Part shown: piece by piece, positions 1 to 11,835 of the stretch
Position numbering within the stretch: position 1 is the stretch's first letter
How the letters are laid out: every line of letters starts with the position of its first letter
Position numbers and translations under genes: made by a program
Source of the DNA: Chalciporus piperatus
Taxonomy: Eukaryota; Basidiomycota; Agaricomycetes; Boletales; Boletaceae
Assembly (NCBI GenBank): GCA_038093975.1
Contig: JBBPTG010000017.1
Location: 233,187-297,186 of the forward strand
Length of the DNA: 64,000 nucleotides
Direction of reading: 5' to 3'
Notes under the pieces: generated by a model
Databases searched by the model: none
Told to the model about the DNA's origin: nothing
The model's input: only the letters and a program-made list of their open reading frames with translations

Positions 1-69
1 CCCTCCTCTCAACGTCATGTTGACCTTTCTGTTAAGCGTCCTTCAGGCTTATCTTCACCGGCCACCCAC

Positions 70-1225
70 ATGACGACTGAACACAACATCGAAGCAGTAG
101 CAGCGCAAGTGTATGCATTACTTCAGAACAAACTCCCGTCATCCGTCAACCCACCTCGAACCCCCCCTACACCTACACCTCGACGTTCCAGAGTGTCGAG
201 GAAGATACAACAACTGAAGTATGAAATTGATATGGACAAAGAGAGAAATTCAAACCTCGTAGGTCTTGCTCTCTCCGCCGCACGTCATGTGTCTGAGCGC
301 GTAACAGGAACATGTCCGTGATCTGTTCACGGAAGTTTTTGCTGTCCAGCAGGATGAAGATTTCTTGTTGGCCTCCTGTCCTTCCCAGGAGGAGGTGCAG
401 GACTTTGCTATGACGCGCTCCAATGGCCCAGACCCTCATGACCTTCGCTGGGACTTTGATCATCCTGCTTCGTCAGTGTGGAACCAGGTTGTTATCAGCC
501 TGCTTTTGACCAGATTGGCTGAGATGCGGGAGGAGAAGAAGTGGACAACAGCTCTGAAGTCCAACGAGTATTGGGTGGAGGCAATTACCCAAAAGTTCAA
601 TCGTATTCGCACTCAGATCTCCAAGGCTAAACCTCGCGTTCTAGATGGTAATACCCTTGAGACTACTCAGGGGGTTGCTGGCAGGCTCGTGAAAGCTAAA
701 GAGCAAAGCCTCAAGAAAGCAAGGAGGGATGCTCGCAGGATAGCGGTCAGAGAATTCCGTCTTGGATATTTACCTCTTGACCTGACTGGAACGCAGAAAT
801 ATAAACGTTGTGTACAGGTTACTCACGCAGCTTGCCAGCTGCGAGAAGAGCAGGGCGAGCACGAAGATGCTCGGTCATGGGGATTCCTATCCGACATGCT
901 TACAACCCTGGGTAACGACGGGATGAGTTCGGATGAAAGTGGCGAGGATGATACAGAGCCCATCTTCTTCACGAAGATCATGCTGTGGCGCAGGGATATC
1001 ATGAGAGAGCTGAAGATCATCGATGCGTCTCGTTCCCAAGAATCCTTACTCTCCCCCAGGGGTGCGAAGGCGGCAAAGCGCGTAAGGTCCACAATGGTTT
1101 CATCCCGGAAACCCGTCAAGGACTTGCCGCAGCAATTTTACAACCCCACTTGGCTCGTAGACAATTGCAACGTCGCCGCTGAAGATACTTTCCAATGGAT
1201 GGAAATTCTTACCCAGAAGGTGTAA
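70..1225 (+). CDS. Uncharacterised protein, read in two frames
   Basis: One frame runs from the ATG at 70 to about 303. A second is open from 305 to the stop at 1223-1225. They join smoothly if one base near 304 is ignored, so this is either a decayed gene with one frameshift or a two-exon gene whose splice sites I could not place. The product would be about 385 residues. It has a proline/threonine-rich, basic N-terminus, then a long charged helical part rich in Lys, Arg and Glu, an acidic serine-rich patch near 920-950 (SSDESGEDD), and a C-terminal segment with LPQQFYNPTWL. I see no catalytic motif, signal peptide or membrane segment and cannot assign a function. Proteins of this general look are common around mobile elements in basidiomycetes, but that is only a resemblance. 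Confidence 0.5.
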
Positions 1226-2865
1226 TATGTACGTCCCAATCATTGTTGGTGCTCGACTCGAAATTGATCCTGTTGACAGGTAGTGCTCGCCAATTTGTAA
1301 CCTGTGTACATTGCAATGCAATTGTCCGTCTTTACCAAAATGCAATTGATACTGATAGAGCATCCCTAGCCTTTTCGCTGACTCGTACCATTGGCTCACG
1401 GTACGTATCTTGCCTCATCTTACCTCATGGGTACGCATCTCACACAAACCGCAAGGTTCTTGACAGATAACAACAACGGGCCACGGGCGTGGCTGCTGGC
1501 GCGGGCACTCGGCCGGTGGTTCGTGCCCACGACATGCCCGGACTGCGCCCAGACAGCGCCCACATGTTCGGCCGACAACTTTTGTCCGTTGTAAAATATA
1601 ATATTTTCTTGTATCCTTTTATAGTGCGTAAAATTATATGTTTTAGAGCTCATTACATCATTCTATTTTAGATAATACAATGTGGACACCAAAAAATAAA
1701 ATTTTGTGCAGCTGAGATTATGTGTACGAGAATATAATCTTATCATGAACATTACCACATCCATATAAGTATTTCTATTGTTTTTCCTTATGGGACTCTT
1801 TGCAGTTTCATTACTAGTTTAAATTATGTGCGTTATCATGTGTCTCATTGAAATATAAGATTATAAGTATCCTCAGAATATGCAATCATAATATTTTATA
1901 ATACAAATATATTTTGAATTGTCTTTTTAAGCACTTAGAAGGTTGAAAGTCCCGGAGTGTAAGTAGTGGATATGTATCGGAACAATATCCTAGCAGCTCA
2001 GATAGCAGGGATCTGTCCCTGTGGTGTAGGAGTAGATTGCCCTCCTGCCCCTGAATAACAAAAAAGTGGTTCGCATTTTTGATCAGCCAGGTAGATATAA
2101 TTTTAAAATTGATACATAGGTATATCATACATGTACTCGGCCCCTGGTGGCCACCGCTGTGATGGGCGGTGACTGTTTCCCACAGTCACGTCCCAGCGGT
2201 GGCTGGTGACCCCGCTATGGCGGAATACCTGCACAATTAATCCATCGCATTTTTTCGGACGCCGCACCGCGCTTTCTGATTGCAGGTAACTGCAGTTTTT
2301 GCTACCCCCCGCAAATTTTCTTCGATTCTCATATTGCAGTTTTAATCCTGTGTCCAATGTATCATAAGGCTTGAAAAAAATATCATCACAAGCACATCAT
2401 GTAGTAGTCAGAGAGTTCCAGCTCGAAACAGAGGGTATAGTATTAGACATATTACAAGTCACATCAGCAAATCCTCAGTGAGCTGCACAGTGCTGTGGCA
2501 CTCTGCACAGCATGTTACACCTGTCACAGTATGACAGAAAGGTCCCCCCATCAGGAAAAGGTCACCCCTCTGGGGTGACTGGATGCAGGCAGTGCAGTCA
2601 ATCAGACCCCCAGAGAAGCCAACTGCTGACAGCTATGTCGGTTTCTGTCTGCAGTCCTCTACAGTATGACAGTACGTAGCAGCAGCTTAGCTTGTTGCAA
2701 CAAATAAATTCACTTTAATACTCTTACGACCCTCTGCAACCTCCTCCGAGTCTCCCTATCTTCGTCATCACCGGGCGCGTTGTCACTAGCCTCGTCGATC
2801 ATCGCGCGATTATCTGCCTTGTTCATCCTCGTCACCTTGGTCCAATTTCGGCCAAAAACCGGGGC
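1226..2865. other. No gene seen; partly AT-rich
   Basis: Reading frames are short on both strands. 1470-1590 is GC-rich with local dyads and 1600-1920 is strongly AT-rich. No terminal repeats, splice-site pattern or familiar protein motif could be supported. Confidence 0.5.
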
Positions 2866-3150
2866 GTGAGGTCACGTCGATCGCTCATATGGCCTTGCTC
2901 ATTTCCAGACCACTTGCTCGGTCCTATCGCGTTCTCGCGTCCCCGATTGGTTTTCGTGCGTCCGCGATCGTGCACAGGCCTATCTTTTTCACCCTTTTTC
3001 ATTTCCCCCAGGCTCGACTTCGACGACCTCCGGATTGCTCGACTCGCAATCTGATGACTTGACGTGAACGTTCAATTCGCTGTTGTTCCCGCTCGCGAGT
3101 GTCTCCCCGAGTGGGCCGTGAAGCCGTCGAATGGCTCTTGCGACTCGTCT
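2866..3150 (+). repeat. Dispersed repeat, copy 1
   Basis: This stretch aligns by eye with the reverse complement of about 26200-26415. Shared blocks include the run around CGATCGTGCA and CTCGACTTCGACGAC, followed by a similar GCTCGACTCGC segment. Similarity is roughly three quarters of positions. The two copies lie in opposite orientation and neither carries a recognisable protein. Confidence 0.55.
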
Positions 3151-3476
3151 TATCGTATTTCTTCGTGGCCAGATGAGTTCTCAGTCTTTCAATGTGTTTC
3201 GCTTGTCCGTTGGGCTCGTCGACTCGGCAATTCCATCTGGTCGACACGATCGCGGATGTCAGTGATATCTGAACCTATCTCTGACCATCCTGAAACGCCG
3301 GGAATGTTCCTGGAGAGCTTCGTCCAGGTCTGCGTGACGGTCCTGCTGAGGTGCTGGTGGACTTGGAGCTGGCGAACAAGAAGGTGCAGCTCTGTCGCTC
3401 TGTATCGAACCTGATACGACCGTCGAGGACTATGAATGTGAATGTTTGAACAAGTTGACACTTGGGAGATCGTTTT

Positions 3477-4042
3477 TTATGTATTCTGATACGTGGGACA
3501 GCTTGTTTGGCATGACGAATGTCTCTTCGTACGTGATGGTATAGTTGTCGGAGACCGGAATCGAGCCAGATATAGGGAGTGACGTCCGCTAAGAGCATAC
3601 CCAACACGGCCCAAAGGACGACGAGAGCGAAGCAGGAGAGTGATTGCGCGAATAGGAAGTCGATGAATATTCGGAAACCGATACCGATGTAGGTTGAAGG
3701 AACGGGGTTGTCGTCGTACAAAGTGGTGGAGGACTGCACCCTGTTCCATGGAGTCTTCGGTTGGTATGTCTCGTCGCAGCTGTTGTTGTAAACTTTGGCC
3801 ATACTTTCATGGTAATGTCCAGTGGATGTGTTGACAGATGTCCTGGCAATGGCCAATGCCCGTTTAGGTAGCCAGCTATAGGCAGCCTGTACAGCCGCTT
3901 TTTTAATTACATAAGCTGGCAGTGAAATTTTTTGGGTCACATGAGCAGGCACAGGAGAGCATAGGAGGACGTCCGGGATATGAATTTTCCGAACATCCGA
4001 ACATCCGGTTGTCCGAACGGTTGTCACGTGCCACAGCACCAT
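3477..4042 (-). pseudogene. Membrane-protein relic (unrecognised)
   Basis: A minus-strand frame opens at the ATG at 4042 and runs to about 3550 before the sense is better followed in a neighbouring frame. Its central part (about 3555-3685) encodes roughly 40 very hydrophobic residues with the pieces FRIFIDFLFAQ and LSCFALVVLWAVLGMLLADV, compatible with one long or two short membrane segments. It is preceded by an Asn/Ser/Thr-rich stretch. A second frame beyond 3550 gives a hydrophilic tail. I do not recognise the family. It may be a decayed host gene or the tail of an element. Confidence 0.3.
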
Positions 4043-4142
4043 GGCCCTACTTAGCTAATAGCAACGGCTGACAGCTCTGAGTCTCATGCTTACCATCATC
4101 TGAGACACAACCTCACCGACGACCGTCACTGTCCAAGCTACC

Positions 4143-5020
4143 ATGGATCTTCAGACGCTCGCCACCATCATTGCGAAGAATCCTTCACTGCAGCCTGTTC
4201 CGCTCGCCTCTCTACTGTTGTTCTTCGCTTGTGCTGCATCACTGAAGAACAACATCCTACTTGTTCAGCCTTCAAACCATGCTGCCATCACAACACCAAC
4301 GGTTCTCCCTGACTCAGCCCAGTGGTTCTTGTCACAAGCATGCAGTATGCCTATCAGCACCGTGCAACAATGTTGGGCAATGTTCAACGACGCCATCTTG
4401 CATATAGATGGCATCACATCCATCCTGCAACATCCTACTGGGATGTTCGACGACCATGGTCATCCTCATGGTTTCAGTACGTGTTTATATACATTATGTC
4501 TTGCTTTCTCAATACTCATTGCATCTCTTTTGCTAGCTGTCCGGACACTATATCCACCTGAGCAGTTTTGCTTGTCTCCTGCCTGCCCCCGTACCTCGAA
4601 GGGCATGTGAATGATGCACGCTGAGCAATGTCAATCCGTGTTGTACACTGTTTCAGAGGGTCCCCTTCCTGTGTATTCTATCCATCTTTCCTGTGAGGGT
4701 AAGTACTGATCACGCTGCCTTCGGATGAACTTCAACTGATGGTCTGTTGTTTCCCCATCATTGCATAGCGTGCAAAATCAACTACCACCATAACTTCAAG
4801 GTCATCAAGGGCGATCATATCTACTATGGCGGGATCCCTGCAATCATTCAAATCAGCGAGCATCAATTTGTCGAACACCAAGTGGTTGAGATGTGGATGA
4901 CATTGATGGATACCTGGTGTGCATGTTATGATACAACTACTATGCTTGCCTCAGGCTGACGGCCTTGCTCTAGGTCTTCTGCGACTACCTGTGCTCGCTT
5001 CTACAACACGGCGATGGCAC
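4143..5020 (+). pseudogene. KDZ-transposon CxC5-type cysteine-cluster protein, N-terminal fragment
   Basis: The ATG at 4143 opens a protein that begins MDLQTLATIIAKNPSLQPVP and has a hydrophobic helix near residues 20-35. Splicing 4477-4536 (GTACGT...TGCTAG) and 4699-4768 (GTAAGT...GCATAG) gives a continuous reading apart from one in-frame TGA at 4608-4610. The cysteine pairs (CLSPACPR, SCEACK) and the following NYHHNFKV and GEHQFVE-like segments match what I know of CxC5 cysteine-cluster domains associated with KDZ transposases in basidiomycetes. The reading reaches the pattern TCARFYNTAMAHN and is then cut at about 5020 by the truncated LTR of element A copy 2. The catalytic part is missing, so this is a dead fragment. 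Confidence 0.65.
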
Positions 5021-5455
5021 ACAATAGCGAGCCGATGTACTTGGCTGAGGTTCGATGAGGAAACTCCAGGAGAACAAGACTGGGGAGTCCAGTGCTTGTC
5101 GACCCGGGTTTATATACTATTGTCAATGTTTGTACATGTTGTGGCTAAACCTTATCGTAGGTGACTGGGTATGACTCATACTGACTACTAGCCAATGGCG
5201 TAACTAGCTCTACTGCGGAATGAGTAAGCGTGAGTCATATGATGAGTAATGCTGACTGATGCTGACGAGTGAGCGGTGAGTCATCAGTTAGTAAGCGAAG
5301 GTCTAGACCTAGCTTATGTAAGTAAGTCACGTGATGCGATAAGATAAGATAACAAAAGAGAAAGTGAAACGACTAAGTCCAAGAAACGAAGAGAAACCTA
5401 GTAAGCGTAATGGAATGTAGGGATGATTAGGATAAGGAATGGAGCGTTCGTAACA
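5021..5455 (-). repeat. Family A LTR (3' LTR of copy 2), end missing
   Basis: On the minus strand it starts TGTTACGAACGC directly after a purine run (GAGAGGGGGTAG), as a 3' LTR should, and contains the TATATAAA box. It matches the LTRs at 39996-40470 and 47438-47935 with scattered substitutions. It ends early, at the block ATCGGCTCGCTATTGT. Confidence 0.85.
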
Positions 5456-5489
5456 CTACCCCCTCTCTATGGATCGTATTCCTAGACGA

Positions 5490-6056
5490 TCAGATTTCGA
5501 TGAGTGGTCCTTGATTCATCCACGGTACCCCATTTGCTGGTGGAGCAATAGCGACCTGAAGGTTGTTGTTTGTCCAGGTCACTGGTGGTTCGAATAGGTT
5601 ACCATCGTTTTCATCGACAGGAATAGGGTGGGGAGCACCTACGAGTGCAGGGTCGGGAATAGGAGGTTCAGCGAGATCAGGCCAATCTGTGGGCCATCCC
5701 TGTTGATCAGGATTCTCTGGCTGTTCCTCTATCACGTTATCCCACTTGCTCAGATCTGGATGCCATACGACGAGCTTCATCCACCTTGTCGTCCAGTCCC
5801 AGTTAACCTCAATAGACGTGGACCGTCTGATCACGATCATGTGAGCGAACATGATGTATTGAATGGCGAGAGTGATGACGACGATGGCGATGAAAGCGAG
5901 GAGGGAGGGGATGATCATGCAAAGAATCCAACCGTTGCAGATGATGAAGAGTACAAAGAGGAGGGAGAGGACGAAGTTGCCTCGATCCCGAGTGAAGTTT
6001 CGAATAAAGATGTCGCGGAGGACACTCTTCCAAGCGTAGGCGTCGTTGAGATCCAT
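5490..6056 (-). CDS. Family A env-position ORF: two-membrane-segment protein, copy 2
   Basis: This 188-residue ORF starts 63 nt after the pol stop and ends 34 nt before the LTR. Residues about 27-46 (NFVLSLLFVLFIICNGWIL) and 48-72 are strongly hydrophobic and are separated by only a few residues, so a membrane hairpin is likely. A tryptophan-rich stretch (VNWDWTTRWMKLVVWHPDL) and a long acidic, proline-rich tail follow. There is no cleavable signal peptide, no cysteine pairs and no furin-like site, so it is not a classical Env. The homologue at 46840-47403 is about 85% identical, with mostly conservative Ile/Leu/Val changes in the membrane part, which argues that it is a selected protein. Its function is unknown. 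Confidence 0.75.
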   Translation of the reverse strand: MDLNDAYAWKSVLRDIFIRNFTRDRGNFVLSLLFVLFIICNGWILCMIIPSLLAFIAIVVITLAIQYIMFAHMIVIRRSTSIEVNWDWTTRWMKLVVWHPDLSKWDNVIEEQPENPDQQGWPTDWPDLAEPPIPDPALVGAPHPIPVDENDGNLFEPPVTWTNNNLQVAIAPPANGVPWMNQGPLIEI

Positions 6057-6119
6057 TGGTGATGATGATGGTTCGTGGAAGAAAAACCGTGAGAGTGAAG
6101 ACCGTCAAACATCAGTCTT

Positions 6120-9100
6120 TTATACCTCTTCGGTATCCGGCACGGTATTCAACCAATTGATTTGTCCATCATCCTTCTGACTCGTTAGATTGTCATACGG
6201 TTGGAACAGTGACTCGAATAGACTCCGTGTCATGCGAAGGAATCGTGGAGCGGACGAATGTATCTTGTTGAATTCCCTTATTGCATCCTGTGCATTCTTG
6301 AGATTCGATCTAGGTTCCCATGTCCGATCAGATTCTGCATAGCCTTTCCAATGCACGAGGTATTTCAGGGTTTTTCCCTGTAAACGAGAATCAACGATGT
6401 AGTCCACCTCATATTCATCATCTCTGTCTTCTGTCACAATCATAGGCCCAGGCTTGTCAACGGTTTGCTTCCGTAACCTGTCCTTGTATGGTTTGACACG
6501 TGAAACATTAACGACAGGGTGAATTTTCATGGTACGCGGAAGCTTCAAACGTAGTGCGTTCCGTCCAATCAGGGTTGTGATTTCGTAAGGGCCCAACCAT
6601 CGTGGGGAAAGCTTCCTAGATCTCTGCGCCAGGCGGAGATTAGCTGTAGACAACCAGACTTTCTGACCAATCTTGTAAGATGGCGATTCCGAGCGGTGTT
6701 TGTTGGCTTGCGCTTTCATACGCTTCTGAGCTTCTATTATGTTATCCTTGGTTTCTTTCAACATGTTGGCAAGCGTGTCAACAAAATCCGTAGCAGCGGG
6801 TGCTTTAGACGTGTAATTCTCTATTCCCATTCTTGGAGAATATGTGTGCGTGACGTTGAAAGGTGCCTTGGATGTAGAAGCTTGCTTCTTCGAGTTGTAT
6901 GAGAATTGCGCAATTGGCAACCAATCAGTCCATTCTTCTTGTTTTTCTGACGTGAATAAACGGAGATATTGTTGTAGATCTCGATTCATACGTTCAGTTT
7001 GTCCATCAGTTTGGGGGTGAAAGGCGGTGGAGAGTTTGGGCGTAATGCCAAGACGTTTGCATATGTCTTTCATCACTTGAGATGCGAATTGCGGACCTCG
7101 ATCCGATATGATGGTTTTAGGAAGTCCATGATGTTTCCATACATGGGTTAGGTAAAGACGAGCAGTGTCGAGAGCGGTGACTGTCTTGTTGCAGGGAATG
7201 AATTCGACTTCTTTGGAGAATCTGTCGACGACGACAAGAATAGAATCGAATCCATTCGTGAGTGGCAGATCGGTAGTGAAATCTGCAGAGATATGTTCCC
7301 AGGGAAGATCCGGAACCTCAAGGGGACGAAGCTTTCCAGATGGGGCATAGTTTATCCCTTTGAAACGTGCACATCTGTCGCAGCGTGAGACATAGTCTTT
7401 TACGAGCGTAGTCATTCCTGGCCAGGCGTAGCTACGCTGTAGCAGTTCAATTGTCTTTTCATATCCGGGATGCCCAGCAACGGGCGTGTCGTGATGAAGT
7501 CGAATAATCTCCATGCGGAGGTCTTCTTCTTCAGGAACGTACAGCCTTCCTTTCTTGTCAATCAGAATTCCATCAGATTCTTCACAAATGCCGTGTTCTT
7601 TACAGAGTCTCATGACTTCTGTTTCACGTATTTTGAAGGTTGCTCTTCTGATTTTGTTCTTGATCAGATCGGAATCGGTTGAGAGTTGAACGGTTGACGC
7701 GGCAGCTATTCTGTCCGGAGGTATTACAAGGACAGCTTTGTTATCTGCTTCGATACCGATTGCGTGATCTTCTCTTCTTGATAAGGCATCGGCTTTTCCC
7801 ATTTGGGAACCTGCCTTGTGTAACCATTTGAAATTGAATCGGCTAAGATATTGAGACCAACGTGCTTGGCAACGGTTTAGATCTTGCCAAGTCATGAAGA
7901 ACTGGAGATTTGCGTGATCATTCCAGATTTCGAACTCGTGCTTGGAACCTTCCAGATAATGTCTCCATTGTTCTAAACTTCTGATAACGCTTAGCATCTC
8001 TTTATCCGCGATGGGATAGTTGCGTTCTTCTGGTGACATGGAGTGGGAAGAGAACGTGACGGGATGCCATTTGTCTCCTTGTTCTATAGATAGAACAGCA
8101 CCCGTAGCATAATTAGATGCATCCGATTCTAGACGAAAACGTTTGTCATTGTCTGGGAAAGCGAGTATGGGAGCGGTGATGAACTTCTGTTTCAATGTGC
8201 TGAAGGCGTTCTTCTGCGCATCTTCCCATGCGAATTTCACATCCTTCTTGGTAAGGTCATTCAAGGGTCTAGCCACTTGAGCGTAGTCTTGAATGAAACG
8301 GCGATAGAAGTTTGCTAACCCAAGGAAACTTCTGACACCTCTGACATTTGTCGGAGTTGGCCATTCGGTGATTGCCTTGACCTTATCGTCGTCCATCCTG
8401 ATTCCCTCAGGAGTAATTGTCATTCCCAAGAACTCTACTTCTTTGGTATGGAAAACACATTTCTCTGGTTTGACGAAAAGGTCATTCTCTTCTAGGCGAC
8501 GAAGAACTTCTTTGACTATTTTGGCATGGACAGCAGGGTCATCAGACTTGGTAAAGATCATGATGTCATCAATGTAGACAACAACGGCATCTTCCATATC
8601 CGAGAAGATGTCGTTCATCATGGTCTGAAACGTTGCAGGAGAATTGCATAATCCGAAGTACATGACCAAGGGTTCGAAGGCGCCACGGAAGCACACGAAT
8701 GCGGCCTTAGATTCATCGCCTTCTTTGATGCGGATGTTGTTGTATCCCCAGCGCAAGTCCATTTTAGTAAACAGTTTTGCGCCTTTCAGTTTATCAACCA
8801 ATTGGGAGATGAGGGGTAGCGGATAATTGTTTTTCACCGTGTGTTCATTTAGATATCGGTAATCTTAAACCATGCGTTTCTTGCCATCCTTTTTGGGGAC
8901 GAAGAACACGGGAGAAGTCTGCTCAGATTTGGAAGGACGAATGTATCCTTTCTTGAGCTGATCATCAATGAATGCGCTGACTTCTTCTTGTTCCGTGACA
9001 GAGAGTGGAATAAGACGGCCCTTTTTCGGCTTGTAGGTGTCTTTCAAGTCAATTGCATGATCCCACGGCTTACGGGTTGGCATGCGTTCAGATTCCTTTT

Positions 9101-9722
9101 TCTTGAACAGGTGAATATACTTGTGATATTCTTTTGGAACAAGTTCTTCCGGAGTCTTTTCCATTTTTGGTTCAGATACCTCCCTCTTTGCGGCGTTGAT
9201 GTGACGAAGAGAATTTCGTTCTTCATCATCAAGTTGGCGTGCGAACGGTGGTTTATCTCGTAAAACGGAACAGGACCAAGGACAACGTGTCATGTGGACC
9301 GTTCCTTTGTTCCAATCTATCTCTGGATTGTGTTGCTTCAGCCATGCGTACCCTAGTATCATCTGATTCTTTCCGAGATCAGTGACTTCAGCAATGGCCT
9401 TCTCACGATGTCCGTTGAAATGGATAATGATTTCCGCACAGTGGGTTATCTGTCCAGCGGAGTTATGCGTTCCGTCCACGTTGTATACCGTAAGTGGGTG
9501 TCTGAGTTGCACGAGGGGTAATTTGATTTTATCAGCCCATCTCCGATCAACAAAGATAGCGTTAGCTCCTGAATCAAGGAGTGCCTCTGCTCGTGTGAAA
9601 GCAGAAGGGAGGCGTTGCGAAGCGATGGAAGTAGATAGCTTCAATTCTCGATCCGTCGTGCGAATGAAACATGGTCCTGGGTTTTCGGAAAGATATCGGA
9701 TTATGGAAACGGAATTAAGCAC
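6120..9722 (-). pseudogene. Family A pol, copy 2, one premature stop
   Basis: Order of domains: aspartic protease with LLDSGAN, reverse transcriptase with KKDGKKRMV and the YIDD box, RNase H with ESDASNYATGAVLS, integrase with an HHCC finger and the DDE set (SADFTTDLP, SDRGPQF, QTDGQTERMN), then a chromodomain (DYIVDSRLQGKTLKYLVHWK...WEP). The frame is broken once, by TAA at 8865-8867 where copy 1 has CAA (QDYRYLNEH); both parts are otherwise long and open. The protein is nearly identical to copy 1. In family members the chromodomain guides integration toward chromatin marks. Confidence 0.85.
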
Positions 9723-9832
9723 CTGACTAGAGTCCAGGCCAAGCTCATGATCAACATGAGACCCCGTTTGACTGTGTGAATAGTTTACAGATTTTCCTAA
9801 CGAGTTAGTTGTGGTCCGTTTGCCCAGATCAT

Positions 9833-10469
9833 TCAGGCCGCTTTGCCTTTTCCCTTCATTTCGATATCTTTCATATTGTAGAAGTAAGCCTTCATTTCGT
9901 CGAATGAACGGCCTTCAAGAGTGCTAGATTCGGTAGACAGTTCTCTCACCTGTCTCTTCTGAAGTTTACAGGCACGTTTGTGTTCGCCTCGTGACCAACC
10001 ACAACCCTTGCATTTGGTACTAGGCACCGGACATTGCTGTTTCAGATGTCCCGGTTTCCCACAGTTCCAACAATTTCCTTGTTTCTTCTCTTTGAAATTG
10101 CTTGTGGCTGCCTTCACGGCAGATGGTGCTTCTTCTTCTTCTATCTCGCCTTCTTCAATCTCGGCAGAACCTATATCCATTGGGGCACCACGACCCGGTT
10201 GTGTGCCCGTGTTGGTATATTTATATCTCAGGGTATCACCTGCGGTTCCTGTCTTGATCATGGAGATCAGCTGTTTTCTTCCTGCAAGGAGGCGTAGCTC
10301 TTCGACATATGTGTCATATTTGTTGAGCCGTCCTTTTTCCATTAAGATTCGATGTGTGATTTCTGGATCTGCGTTTAGCTCTAGGAGTTCGATGTGTCTC
10401 GCGTCGTCCCAATCGTCCATAAGGCGGTGAGTCTGGAACGTGGTAAGGAATTTCTCCATAGACATCTAA
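9833..10469 (-). pseudogene. Family A gag, copy 2, N-terminus missing
   Basis: The open frame corresponds to residues from MSMEKFLTTFQTHRL onward of the complete gag at 41864-43063. It carries the CCHC knuckle CWNCGKPGHLKQQC and a second Cys/His cluster (CKGCGWSRGEHKRAC). Its 3' end keeps the GGGAAAA run 15 nt before the TGA. The first ~190 residues are lost at the element's broken edge. Confidence 0.8.
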
Positions 10470-10470
10470 A

Positions 10471-10729
10471 GCCGATCGTTCTGCGGCTCGACAGGCTGCT
10501 GCAGTGGTGTCACACCCCATCCCCAGCTCAGGAGTAGATACCAACCAAGAGTCAGACGCGCAGGGTCAAGACACGGATGAGGCTATGCCTCTTGTTTCCA
10601 GCCCACATCTGCAAAAAAGGATTATGGCTGTAGCACACTGCACAGCTCTGTAGCCAAAATAGTGTGATATTTGTCAGAATGTCCAGTGCATGAGAATAAC
10701 TTCCTGTGTATGACTACAGTAGCACAGGT
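10471..10729. other. No gene seen
   Basis: A short open stretch on the plus strand reads to a stop around 10610 without motifs. Nothing further could be supported. It may be residual flank of the KDZ fragment on the other side of element A copy 2, but no motif proves it. Confidence 0.35.
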
Positions 10730-11275
10730 GAGTTGCTACCAAGTCTATATAGAGCTTAAAAGTGTAGCAAAGTATATAGTAGGGATTGGATGTATCAAAG
10801 TGTACAAAAAAGCGTACTAAAACTGTGCTCAAAAGTGTCAAAGTGTATTGGGATTGAGTGTAGCAAAACTGTACAAAAAAGCGTACTAAAACTATACTCA
10901 AAAGTGTAGCAAAGGGTATTAGGATTGGGTGTAGCAAAACTGGACAAAAAAGCGTACTAAAACTGTACAACAAAGTGTATGGAGGTGTATTGGGATTGTG
11001 TAGCTTAAAGTGTGCAAAAAAGCGTACTAACACTGTACCAAGAGTGTAGCAAAGTGTGGGATTGATGAGTGTAGCTAATGTGTACAAAAAAGTGTACTGG
11101 GTGTAGCAAAAAGTGTAGCAAAGTGTATGAGCATTGAGTGTAGCAAAAGTGTATAAAAAAGCGTACTAACAATGTACCAAAAGTGTAGCAAAGTGTGGGA
11201 TAGATGGGTGTAGCTAATGTGTACAAAAAAGTGTACTAAGTGTAGTAAAAAAATGTAGTATTAGTAGTGTAGGAG
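10730..11275. repeat. Tandem repeat array, degenerate ~60-80 bp units
   Basis: The blocks GTGTAGCAAA, GTACAAAAAAGCGTACTAA and GGGATTG recur at least seven times in the same order with variable spacing. Apparent long frames on the minus strand are low-complexity products of the repeat and are not taken as genes. Confidence 0.8.
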
Positions 11276-11404
11276 ATCCTAATAATGTGTAGCCATTCCT
11301 CATGCTCGGACTTGTACAAAAATCGCGAAAATGGATCACGTGACCGTGTTGAACTCGCCACGTCGCCGTTTTCGAGTCCTTCACCAAACCACAACCTAAC
11401 TTCA

Positions 11405-11835
11405 ACCACAACAACACGGCCGGCGTGGGCTCAACAGCCCCGCTGGCATCAGAAGGTGAGTTTTAGTTCGCAAATCAACCCGTCCGCTCACCTTGTACAC
11501 ATCCGCGCGAGCTGTTTGCCCCACCACCACCTCCTACCTCAATCTCAACACCATCTCGACGCAAAAACACGGCCGGCGTGGGCTCAACAGCCCCGCCGGC
11601 ATCAGAAGGTGAGTATTTATTCACGAACCAACCCGACCGCTCACCTCGTTCACAGCCGCGTGCGCTGTTTTCCCTACCTCATCCTCCCACCTCATCCTCA
11701 ATAACACAGCCGGTGTGGGCTCAACAGCCCCGCCGGCATCAGAAGGTGAGTTTTTACTCGCAAACGAACCCGACCGCTCACCTCGTATGCAGTCGTGTGC
11801 GCTGTTCGCCCAACCTCCCACCGCATCTAACCATC
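11405..11835 (+). repeat. Three tandem units of 137-154 bp
   Basis: Units begin near 11413, 11567 and 11704 with ACACGGCCGGCGTGGGCTCA or a close variant. Each continues CATCAGAAGGTGAGT and CCGCTCACCT. In different frames the plus strand can be read through all units as a repeated peptide (RPAWAQQPRRHQKVS). Unit lengths are not multiples of three, so coding is doubtful. Each unit holds an AAG/GTGAGT splice-donor-like site. Confidence 0.75.

Larger units (their letters stand above)
5021..10470 (-). mobile_element. Ty3/gypsy family A, copy 2 (truncated both ends)
   Basis: Colinear with the complete family A element at 39996-47935 but in reverse. Copy 2 holds most of one LTR (5021-5455), the two-membrane-segment ORF, pol, and the last two thirds of gag. 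It stops about at 10470, which corresponds to 42423 in copy 1, so the 5' LTR, the upstream ORF and the start of gag are absent. The LTR end also lacks its last ~50 bp. No target duplication can be seen. It separates the KDZ fragment from unassigned sequence, so it was probably trimmed by deletion after insertion. Confidence 0.85.

Noticed and set aside
1470..1600. GC-rich dyad region as a small transposon
   Set aside because: Possible short inverted ends (CAACAACGG/CCGTTGT) are too short and no target duplication was found.
10674..11417. Long minus-strand frames of repeated Tyr/Leu/Phe-rich peptide
   Set aside because: They are translations of the tandem array.
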